From Collinsella aerofaciens (GTDB lineage Bacteria > Actinomycetota > Coriobacteriia > Coriobacteriales > Coriobacteriaceae), in contig NZ_JADPCH010000019.1 of NCBI RefSeq assembly GCF_015670745.1, forward strand, positions 1 to 46,010: 46,010 bases of DNA. The letters run 5' to 3'. The first letter of the stretch is position 1. Each line of letters begins with the position of its first letter. A program made the position numbers and the translations under genes. Below the pieces are notes generated by a model, which worked only from the letters and a program-made list of their open reading frames with translations, searched no databases and was not told the origin of the DNA. This document shows, in pieces, positions 38,585 through 46,010 of the stretch.

Positions 38585-38675
38585 GGAGGGGTGGCAGAGT
38601 GGTTGAATGCGGCGGTCTCGAAAACCGTTTGGCCTGTATAAGGTCACGAGGGTTCGAATCCCTCCTCCTCCGCCA
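38585..38675 (+). tRNA. tRNA-Ser (CGA anticodon)
   Basis: The sequence runs from GGAGGGGTGGCAGAGTGG to CTCCTCCG with CCA encoded. The anticodon loop is CTCGAAA (anticodon CGA) and the long variable arm and GGTTCGAATCC T arm fit serine. It is 48 bases after the first tRNA-Ser and probably shares its promoter. Confidence 0.95.
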
Positions 38676-38686
38676 TTTTGGTTGAG

Positions 38687-38713
38687 AAAGCTCCCGGGAA
38701 TGGGAGCTTTTTT
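38687..38713 (+). terminator. terminator of the tRNA-Ser pair
   Basis: AAAGCTCCC-gggaat-GGGAGCTTTTTT is a classical hairpin with a T run, 11 bases after the second tRNA. Confidence 0.9.
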
Positions 38714-38745
38714 GTTATCGAAATACGTCTCGATCCCACGCTTCC

Positions 38746-38825
38746 CCAAACATGTACGTCAGCCTCAAAAAACGACATTTTTCGACATCTTTGGAGGCTG
38801 ACGTACACGTTTGGATTGAGCTCAC
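38746..38825. repeat. left 80-bp inverted repeat of the DUF559 unit
   Basis: It begins CCAAACATGTACGTCAGCCT and ends GGATTGAGCTCAC. It is itself a palindrome with arms of about 21 bases around the core CGACATTTTTCGACATC. Its near-identical inverted partner is at 39936-40016. The non-palindromic GGATTGAGCTCAC end points toward the enclosed gene in both copies. The element lies 10 bases from the gene's stop codon. Confidence 0.85.
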
Positions 38826-38835
38826 GGGAGCGGCG

Positions 38836-39843
38836 CTATTCGGAAGGTGCCTCCTCGTCTCGTATGCTTTTCCAGTTGCGGATAAGTGCCTTGCGTAGTT
38901 CGTTTTGTTTTCTCTGGTACCCGGTGTCGGTACAGCGAGGCATGCCGAGTGCTTCGCGAATGTTGTTCATGGCGCGGTGAAAGGCGAGCTGGCTGCCGAA
39001 CTGAGCCGAAGTGAGCGTAACGATTCGATATCCCATTTGGGAGAGAACGGCCTCTCGCTCCGCATCTGCTCCCTTGCGCTCGAGCTCATCGTGAAAACCG
39101 CCCTTATATTCGATACCGAGCGCCCTGCGCTTATAGGTCACGAGCGCATCGATTTTGAGCGTTCGAGCTTTGGCGCAATGCCAGAGACGTTGAGGGATCT
39201 CGAGCGGTTTGTTGAGTTCGACACCTCGGATGCCAACGCCGCCTTCGCTTGTTGGGAGCGAGAGGGCGATTGCCGAAGCGGTCTCCATAGGCGAGGCCGA
39301 GCGATCGTAGATGTGCCTGAGCGCGAGCCGTGCACGTGTGGCACCGGGTTTGCCGGGGTGCCGATCGAGCAGTTCGGTTATTTCATCCTTGGAGGTGGTG
39401 GCTGGTTGCTCGGTATAAGGGTCGGCGGGATTGAGCCTCATGCGATAATCGCCGCAAACTTCATAGCCATATTCGAGATATTCGATCCTATCCATCCACT
39501 CGGCAGCGAGCACGAAGGCGAAGGCTTCGTCGGTGATGAAGATTCCGGGCGTCAACTCGTTAATATGCTCGTAGGGAAGATTTTGTCCAAGAATGTGGCA
39601 AACGACGCCTTTGGTACGAATTCGCTCAAATTCGAATACAACCGCGATATCGATAGTCTTAAGCATATCGGACGGAATGCCGCAGTCGGTAAGGGCCTGT
39701 CGTATGCGCGCAACACGTTGCTGGGTGGAGATGCCTTGTGCGCCTATCTGGTAGTCGTGCCGCGCAAGAGACTGAACCAAATTCTGGGGTGCATGATGGA
39801 CAAGCCATGCGGTTTTATGCGAAATGAGAACAGGGGTATCCAT
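38836..39843 (-). CDS. DUF559-type (Vsr-like PD-(D/E)XK) nuclease-domain protein
   Basis: A 335-residue protein with two parts. Residues 1-215 resemble the N-terminal region seen in DUF559 proteins of Actinobacteria (FITDEAFAFVLAAEWM, LEYGYEVCGDY, SPMETASAIALSLP, GGVGIRGVELNKPL), sometimes described as AbiEi-like. Residues 225-300 form a nuclease-like core with Asp232 (KIDALV), Glu245 and Lys247 (GIEYKGGFH), then AEREAVLSQMGYRIVTLT, so the D-x12-E-x-K active-site pattern looks intact. It could be a DNA endonuclease; the true activity is unknown. The start at 39843 has GAGAGGCCC upstream. It lies alone between 80-bp inverted repeats downstream of two tRNA genes. Confidence 0.78.
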   Translation of the reverse strand: MDTPVLISHKTAWLVHHAPQNLVQSLARHDYQIGAQGISTQQRVARIRQALTDCGIPSDMLKTIDIAVVFEFERIRTKGVVCHILGQNLPYEHINELTPGIFITDEAFAFVLAAEWMDRIEYLEYGYEVCGDYRMRLNPADPYTEQPATTSKDEITELLDRHPGKPGATRARLALRHIYDRSASPMETASAIALSLPTSEGGVGIRGVELNKPLEIPQRLWHCAKARTLKIDALVTYKRRALGIEYKGGFHDELERKGADAEREAVLSQMGYRIVTLTSAQFGSQLAFHRAMNNIREALGMPRCTDTGYQRKQNELRKALIRNWKSIRDEEAPSE

Positions 39844-39910
39844 TGAGGGCCTCTCGCTCTGAGCCGGTATCCAACTCTTATGTCCGTTGAAGTGGGGAAA
39901 TATACCGGAT

Positions 39911-39928
39911 GTGAGTAAATCAACTCAC
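39911..39928. promoter_or_regulatory. palindromic operator candidate upstream of the DUF559 gene
   Basis: GTGAGT-aaatca-ACTCAC is a perfect 6-base inverted repeat 67 bases upstream of the start codon. It overlaps a possible promoter (minus-strand GAGTTG, 16 bases, TATATT). Confidence 0.4.
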
Positions 39929-39935
39929 TCATGCT

Positions 39936-40016
39936 GTGAGCTCAATCCAAACATGTACGTCAGCCTCCAAAGATGTCGGAAAATGTCGTTTTTGGAGGCT
40001 GACGTACATGTTTTGG
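39936..40016. repeat. right 81-bp inverted repeat of the DUF559 unit
   Basis: It begins GTGAGCTCAATCCAAACATG and ends GACGTACATGTTTTGG. Reverse-complemented it matches 38746-38825 at all but three positions plus one extra base. The palindromic arms AACATGTACGTCAGCCTCC are better preserved than in the left copy. Confidence 0.85.
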
Positions 40017-40147
40017 ACCCTTGGCATTCCAGTAACGCCACGCCCGCATCCAGTCCCGACCGTTTGCCGAGCAATAGGGTCGCAATCGGCGCCGAACATG
40101 TACTATGTACGGGCATTGTCTAAACCCGTAACTCAAAGGACCCCATC

Positions 40148-40837
40148 TTGCCCGTCGTCGCCGCTATGACCATTAGCTCGCATGCATCGGATGCCATGGT
40201 CGCTATTCCGTTTTGGCTCGAGATGTTCGCTGTTGTCGCTGCATCGATCTCGGGTGTGCTGGTTGCGCGCGAGCACAAGCTCGACCTGGTGGGCGCGGTC
40301 GCGCTCGCGGTGGTCTGCGGTCTGGGCGGCGGTCTTTTGCGCGATATGACGCTGCAGGTGGGCAACGTCTACATCCTCAACCAGCCGATGGCACTCCCGC
40401 TTTCCATTGCCACGGCAGCCATCATCTATATTTTCCCGGCAATCGTCGACAAACCCGAAAAACTCATTCCCCTGCTCGACATCATCTCGGTCGGTATCTA
40501 CGCCGCCACTGGAGCAGACAAGGCGCTGGTCTACGGCTTTGCGCCGGCGGTGTGCATCATGATGGGCTTTTTTACCGCGGTGGGCGGAGGCATGCTGCGC
40601 GACGGTTTTATGGGCGTGGTTCCGGGCATTTTCCAACGCACTAACTTTTATGCCATCGCGGCCATCGCCGGATCGGCAAGCTATGTAAGCCTCGTTATGA
40701 GTGGCTTGGTCAGCAATGTCGTCGCGTTGGTCGTATGCGTTGTCGTGACCATGGGTCTGCGCTGGCTCTCACTGCGCTTTGACATCAAAAGCCCCACTGA
40801 GGAAGACATCGCACGCTTTTTGCACCGCAAAAAGTAG
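40148..40837 (+). CDS. TRIC-type cation channel family protein (UPF0126)
   Basis: A 229-residue membrane protein with about seven hydrophobic segments. Two repeated halves each have the glycine-rich turn of the family: GLGGGLLRDM and AVGGGMLRDG. Bacterial TRIC proteins form trimeric potassium-permeable channels; some UPF0126 members are proposed to move glycine, so the substrate is open. The start is probably TTG at 40148, with AAAGGA seven bases ahead; an ATG at 40166 is the alternative. It lies alone on the plus strand, to the right of the DUF559 unit. Confidence 0.85.
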   Translation: MPVVAAMTISSHASDAMVAIPFWLEMFAVVAASISGVLVAREHKLDLVGAVALAVVCGLGGGLLRDMTLQVGNVYILNQPMALPLSIATAAIIYIFPAIVDKPEKLIPLLDIISVGIYAATGADKALVYGFAPAVCIMMGFFTAVGGGMLRDGFMGVVPGIFQRTNFYAIAAIAGSASYVSLVMSGLVSNVVALVVCVVVTMGLRWLSLRFDIKSPTEEDIARFLHRKK

Positions 40838-40905
40838 GTGGCGCGGGCTCATCCTTCGAAATGCAACCGAGAGGTTCTTTTAGAGCGTCCTCGCGTTGGG
40901 TACCC

Positions 40906-40932
40906 TGTTAGGTATATGCCGAACACCTAACA
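40906..40932 (+). promoter_or_regulatory. hairpin directly before the ribosome site of the beta-solenoid protein
   Basis: TGTTAGGT (40906-40913) pairs perfectly with ACCTAACA (40925-40932), and AAAAGGA follows at once. It may be an operator or a translation-control hairpin. Confidence 0.4.
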
Positions 40933-40944
40933 AAAGGATCAACT

Positions 40945-42090
40945 ATGGCTTTCAATCAAACCGCGGCGGCGCCGTCACACAAGATGCGTCGCTGCCTGCT
41001 TATGGCATTCGCGCTCATCGCGCTCGCGCTCACTGCACTTCCCACGGCGTCGTTCGCCGGCACGGACACCGCAGGCAACGTACTTGCGACCGACAATGAT
41101 GCCAATTCGTCCGGCGTCGAAGGTGACCTGTACTGGGCAGGTCAGGCCCTCAACTTGGACGATGCGTCCATCGGCCGCGACATAATTGCAGCAGGCGAGA
41201 GCCTCTCCATCCGCGACTGCACGGTGGGCGGCGCCATTCGTCTTGCGGCGCGCACCATCGACATTGCCAAGACTACGGTTGATGGCAGCGTGACCGTTGC
41301 CGGCCAGCATGTCGTACTCAATTCCGACAGCACCGCCAACTGTTTCTATGCGATAGGCGAGACGGTTGCCCTGCGCGGCTCTACCAAGTCGGCAGCGCTT
41401 GCGGGCGATACGGTGACTATCGATGGCACCGTCGAGGGCGATGTTGAGGTTTGGGCCGACAAGCTCGTCCTGGGCAAAAACGCCCACATCACCGGCACCG
41501 TGAACGCGCACGTCTCCGAGGACCCCGAGCGCGCCGCGGGAGCCGAGGTCGGCGCGCTCAAGATCGACCGCACCGAGAACGAGGATACTTCCACCGTTAA
41601 CGATGTCATCGGCGGCATCGTCGCCGCGGCACTCTCGACCTGCTTTGTCGCCCTGCTGCTCGAGCTCGTCTTTCCGCGCGCGACCGCCGGCGCCGCTGGC
41701 ATGCTCCACCAGCGCCCCACGCCCCTGTGGGTGAGCGGTCTCCTGGGCACGATTGCTATCGCCCCCGCCGTCCTACTGTTGATTATCTCTATCGCTGGTC
41801 TGTCGCTTGCCGGAACCCTCTTGTGCGGCGTTATCGGCATCGCATTGGTGTCGAGTGCCTTTGCGGGGTGCGCGATCGCCCGCATGATCGGACACAGCCA
41901 AAACCGCTACGCCATGGCGGCCGTAGGTGGCATCGCCGCGGGCGCGCTTACGGCAATCCCCCTCATAGGTGATTTCATCAGCGGCGTGGCCTTCGTCTTT
42001 ACACTCGGCTACATCATCCAAATCATCTGGCGCAACGCCCACCTCAAACCGCAGCAGCCGGCTAACACGCCAGGACTCCCCACCGCCTAG
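40945..42090 (+). CDS. bactofilin-like polymer-forming domain protein with C-terminal membrane segments
   Basis: A 381-residue protein. A signal peptide (to about Ala38, ending TASFAG) is followed by a repeating beta-helix region (about 55-200) with six-residue-type turns such as GDTVTIDGTVEGDVEVWADK and GKNAHITGTV, as in polymer-forming (bactofilin-like) proteins. Four hydrophobic segments fill about 220-365, and the tail is short. The solenoid would lie outside the membrane. It starts MAFNQTAAA with AAAAGGATC upstream. Function is unknown; similar proteins are simply annotated polymer-forming. Repeat I follows eight bases after the stop. Confidence 0.7.
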   Translation: MAFNQTAAAPSHKMRRCLLMAFALIALALTALPTASFAGTDTAGNVLATDNDANSSGVEGDLYWAGQALNLDDASIGRDIIAAGESLSIRDCTVGGAIRLAARTIDIAKTTVDGSVTVAGQHVVLNSDSTANCFYAIGETVALRGSTKSAALAGDTVTIDGTVEGDVEVWADKLVLGKNAHITGTVNAHVSEDPERAAGAEVGALKIDRTENEDTSTVNDVIGGIVAAALSTCFVALLLELVFPRATAGAAGMLHQRPTPLWVSGLLGTIAIAPAVLLLIISIAGLSLAGTLLCGVIGIALVSSAFAGCAIARMIGHSQNRYAMAAVGGIAAGALTAIPLIGDFISGVAFVFTLGYIIQIIWRNAHLKPQQPANTPGLPTA

Positions 42091-42097
42091 CCATCGA

Positions 42098-42134
42098 CCC
42101 CCCCGCAAAGGGGACAGGCACCTTTGCGGGGGGG
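42098..42134. repeat. GGGACAG-core palindrome (site I)
   Basis: CCCCCCCGCAAAGG (42098-42111) pairs perfectly with CCTTTGCGGGGGGG (42121-42134). The loop is GGACAGGCA, identical to site B. It lies between the convergent beta-solenoid gene and typA. Confidence 0.8.
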
Positions 42135-42165
42135 GGTGCAGACCAACTCAATCCCTGTGCACCAA

Positions 42166-42198
42166 AAAGGGCGCCGACCATTGCGGTCGACGCCCTTT
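42166..42198 (-). terminator. terminator after typA
   Basis: On the minus strand AAAGGGCGTCGACC, a four-base loop and its complement end in a T run. It lies 28 bases after the typA stop. Confidence 0.85.
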
Positions 42199-42225
42199 CT
42201 TGTTGGCGGTTATAAGCCCCAGCGC

Positions 42226-44064
<1,839 letters not shown>

Positions 44065-44181
44065 GTAGTTCCCCTATCTTCTATCCATATACAAACGGCA
44101 CACGTATGCGGCCCGCCCAGCAACACAACGCTCAGCGGGAATATTGAGCCTTTTACCGAAAACTCGTTTATTTTAGCGATT

Positions 44182-44631
44182 TTAGATGAGAGGGGTTTCC
44201 TCACCTGCAGGTTCAGGGTCGCTCCACATAAAACCATCGCCGGCGCCCATGCCCTCATACAGCACATATGCCGAAAAGCCGCTCTCGAGCGTCGTCTCAA
44301 AGAAGCTCACGAGCAGAGCGTCGTGATAGCCACCGTCAATCTCGACACAGCCGGTGTAGCCGATGGCATAGCGGGCGATGCGGCCCAGGCCCTCGTCCTT
44401 AAGACCCATCTTGTGCTCGGAGATAAAGTTGGTGGCGGCCTCGAGACACGCCTCCTCGCCATCCTCGTCGAGCGCGGCCAGATAGCGGTTGGAAGCAGCG
44501 TCCTCGATCGCCACAACTACGCCCGGATTCTCGCCGGCGGCAAGGTCGTCCAAGAACGCGCCAATCAGGTCACACACCATGGCGTCGAGCTCGGCGGAGA
44601 CGTTACCGGCATCCTGCGTATCCTGTGCCAT
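44182..44631 (-). CDS. conserved-looking small protein of unknown function
   Basis: A 149-residue acidic protein I do not recognise. It seems soluble, with a helical first half (SAELDAMVCDLIGAFLDDLA) and a beta-rich second half (GCVEIDGGYHDALLVSFFE, SGFSAYVLYEG). No motif of catalysis is obvious. The start MAQDTQDAG at 44631 has GGAAGGTC upstream. It lies 30 bases behind the small membrane protein gene, and 117 bases before typA on the same strand. Confidence 0.65.
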   Translation of the reverse strand: MAQDTQDAGNVSAELDAMVCDLIGAFLDDLAAGENPGVVVAIEDAASNRYLAALDEDGEEACLEAATNFISEHKMGLKDEGLGRIARYAIGYTGCVEIDGGYHDALLVSFFETTLESGFSAYVLYEGMGAGDGFMWSDPEPAGEETPLI

Positions 44632-44661
44632 CTCTAGACCTTCCCATCGAATCCGGCGTCG

Positions 44662-45018
44662 TTACAGTTCTTGTGCCTCGGCAGCGATCTTGGCGGCAGC
44701 GTCGCGGGCGCGCATCATATCCATCGCGCGCTTGTCGAGTACCTTGATCTGGTTGGTCAGCATGACTGCATCGACCACACCCCAGATTACCAAGCCTGTT
44801 GAAATCGAAAACCCAAGCGCACCAACTGTACCACGAAGACGAGAACAGATTACCGCGACAAGGGCGGAGATGATAACCATCTTGATATAGGAGCCGCGGC
44901 GCTCGCGAAGCGTGCGGGCCTGCGTCACATAGGCGATGCGAGCCGCCTCGGATGCCTCCGAGCGCATCTGGGCCTCACGCGCGATGGCGGCCGCTTCAGC
45001 TGATACGCGGGTACCCAT
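44662..45018 (-). CDS. small membrane protein of unknown function
   Basis: A 118-residue protein with an Ala/Arg/Glu-rich helical N-terminus, two hydrophobic segments in the middle (about MVIISALVAVICS and LGFSISTGLVIWGVVDAVML) and a charged helical tail (AMDMMRARDAAAKIAAEAQEL). The start MGTRVSAEAA at 45018 is chosen because GGAGAGGTC lies six bases ahead; the frame open to 45048 has no ribosome site. It follows the bifunctional-nuclease-family gene by 30 bases. Function is unknown. Confidence 0.65.
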   Translation of the reverse strand: MGTRVSAEAAAIAREAQMRSEASEAARIAYVTQARTLRERRGSYIKMVIISALVAVICSRLRGTVGALGFSISTGLVIWGVVDAVMLTNQIKVLDKRAMDMMRARDAAAKIAAEAQEL

Positions 45019-45048
45019 CAGCGACCTCTCCGCTCGCGTGCCAGACAT

Positions 45049-45549
45049 TTAGAAATCATCGGGGGAGAGCGTATGGACGAACTCGTCGAACTTCTCGAAC
45101 TCCTGCTCGTCGTCAACTTCCTCGGCATGGGCAGAAACGGTACCCAGACGATTCATGATGTCGTCCTCCACGAACATGGGGGCATTGCTGCGCACGGCAA
45201 GGGCAATGGCGTCACTGGGGCGGGCGTCAATCTTGCGCTCGTCACCATCGACCAGCACGACAATCGTCGCATAGAACACCGGCGGCTCGGCACGAACGAT
45301 CTCGATGCGCTCGAGCTTGGCGCCCAGGGCATCGACGGTGTCAAGCAGCAGGTCATGCGTTATCGGGCGCTCGGCGCGACCGCTATCGATACCACGGCTA
45401 ATGGCCGCAGCCTCAAACGAGCCGGTCTGAATGGAAAGCGAACGCAGGGGTGCCGGCGAATCCGACTTGCCGCAGCGCTCACGAAGCACGATAAGCGATG
45501 GCACGGGACCGGCGGCCATGACGATGGTCTCTATGTCGACACGAACCAT
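45049..45549 (-). CDS. bifunctional nuclease family protein
   Basis: A 166-residue protein of the BFN (DUF151) family. It shows VPSLIVLRER, GSFEAAAISRGI, THDLLLDTVDALGAKLERIEI and the hallmark DARPSDAIALAVRSNAPMFV. Plant members were described to have RNase and DNase activity; the bacterial role is not clear. An acidic tail (EEVDDEQEFEKFDEFVH) follows the domain. The start MVRVDIETI at 45549 has CCGGAGGTG upstream. It heads a group with the two small unknowns downstream. Confidence 0.88.
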   Translation of the reverse strand: MVRVDIETIVMAAGPVPSLIVLRERCGKSDSPAPLRSLSIQTGSFEAAAISRGIDSGRAERPITHDLLLDTVDALGAKLERIEIVRAEPPVFYATIVVLVDGDERKIDARPSDAIALAVRSNAPMFVEDDIMNRLGTVSAHAEEVDDEQEFEKFDEFVHTLSPDDF

Positions 45550-45669
45550 GGAACACCTCCGGTACGTAGCGGTTAACACACGGCAGGGTCGCCGCATTGA
45601 ATAGCTATACTACCCAATCTTTCGCCCAGCACACAAAACCAAAATGAGATTTATCGCAGACAAGAAAAA

Positions 45670-45695
45670 AGCCCCGAGGCAATTGCCCCGAGGCT
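45670..45695 (-). terminator. terminator of the tRNA-Ala/tRNA-Ile unit
   Basis: AGCCTCGGGGC-aatt-GCCTCGGGGCT followed by TTTTT on the minus strand, 15 bases after the tRNA-Ile CCA end. Confidence 0.85.
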
Positions 45696-45709
45696 CTTCA
45701 CGGTTTTGA

Positions 45710-45786
45710 TGGTGGACCTGACAAGATTCGAACTTGTGACCTCCCGGTTATCAGCCGGACGCTCTAACCAACTGAGCTACAGGTCC
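45710..45786 (-). tRNA. tRNA-Ile (GAT anticodon), copy 1
   Basis: On the minus strand it runs from GGACCTGTAGCTCAGTTGG to CAGGTCCA with CCA encoded. The anticodon loop CTGATAA gives GAT. The body is identical in sequence to the copy at 45934-46010. Confidence 0.95.
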
Positions 45787-45790
45787 ATCA

Positions 45791-45866
45791 TGGTGGAGGT
45801 TAGGGGGATCGAACCCCTGACCTCAGGCTTGCAAAGCCCGCGCTCTCCCAGCTGAGCTAAACCCCC
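45791..45866 (-). tRNA. tRNA-Ala (TGC anticodon)
   Basis: On the minus strand it runs from GGGGGTTTAGCTCAGCTGG to TAACCTCCA with CCA encoded. The loop TTTGCAA gives anticodon TGC, and GGTTCGATCC forms the T arm. It is four bases from the downstream tRNA-Ile and so co-transcribed. Confidence 0.95.
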
Positions 45867-45880
45867 ACGGAGACAGTAAT

Positions 45881-45919
45881 AAACACCCCAGCGGCGACTC
45901 GGCTCTCGCTGGGGTGTTT
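45881..45919 (-). terminator. terminator between tRNA-Ile copy 2 and tRNA-Ala
   Basis: AAACACCCCAGCG (45881-45893) pairs perfectly with CGCTGGGGTGTTT (45907-45919), and TATT follows on the minus strand. It probably ends the transcript of the upstream tRNA-Ile. Confidence 0.75.
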
Positions 45920-45933
45920 ATTGCGAAAGAAAG

Positions 45934-46010
45934 TGGTGGACCTGACAAGATTCGAACTTGTGACCTCCCGGTTATCAGCCGGACGCTCTAACCAACTGAG
46001 CTACAGGTCC
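45934..46010 (-). tRNA. tRNA-Ile (GAT anticodon), copy 2
   Basis: A complete tRNA whose 5' end is the last base of the window. Anticodon GAT, CCA encoded, same sequence as copy 1. Confidence 0.95.

Overview
This 46 kb window is most likely chromosomal DNA of a high-GC, anaerobic gut actinobacterium of the Coriobacteriia, probably Collinsella or a close relative. That placement is an inference. It rests on GC-rich codon use, a multi-modular FIVAR/F5-8C cell-wall glycosidase with an IPNTG anchor beside a class B sortase, solitary housekeeping operons with AGGAGG-type ribosome sites, and dispersed GGGACAG palindromes. Most genes run on the minus strand. No phage, CRISPR array, transposase or rRNA gene is visible.

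Layout, left to right. (1) 200-3901, minus: a polar amino-acid ABC importer (ATPase, Tat-type lipoprotein, two permeases) followed by a cytidylate-kinase-like gene. (2) 4149-8054, minus: a GatB/YqeY-domain protein, a PpiC/PrsA-type foldase, an orphan PTS IIA protein and a COG2865-type AlbA_2/HATPase regulator next to an AT-rich gap. (3) 8330-11948, minus: purF-purM-purN, with a plus-strand CmpB-family membrane protein diverging from purF. (4) 13581-15565, minus: purE, a class B sortase and a MoaE-like protein. (5) 15855-22265, minus: one 2136-residue GH31 glycosidase, bracketed by repeats. (6) 23207-34543, minus: purA, purD, a NUDIX hydrolase, an ABC exporter, a membrane-anchored unknown, carA and carB. 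A candidate PyrR-binding hairpin abuts the carA ribosome site. (7) 34637-37941, minus: rpsF-ssb-rpsR-rplI and dnaB. (8) 38401-40837: two plus-strand tRNA-Ser genes, a minus-strand DUF559-type nuclease gene framed by 80-bp inverted repeats, and a plus-strand TRIC-family channel. (9) 40945-46010: a beta-solenoid membrane protein (plus), then typA, two small unknowns, a bifunctional-nuclease-family gene and tRNA-Ile/Ala/Ile (all minus).

How it works together. Five de novo purine genes plus purA and carAB supply nucleotide precursors. The rpsF-dnaB block serves translation and replication. The GH31 enzyme and the sortase look like a secreted, wall-anchored glycan-degrading pair.

The least ordinary parts are the repeats. 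One family (nine sites) has a near-constant GGGACAG-type core between palindromic arms that differ from copy to copy. A second family of long hairpins shares a CTGAACGACT...CCGGAG core, and two of its three members adjoin a 42-bp motif that brackets the GH31 gene. The third is the pair of near-identical 80-bp inverted repeats around the intact-looking DUF559 nuclease gene. That pair is the best candidate here for an undescribed mobile or regulatory unit.
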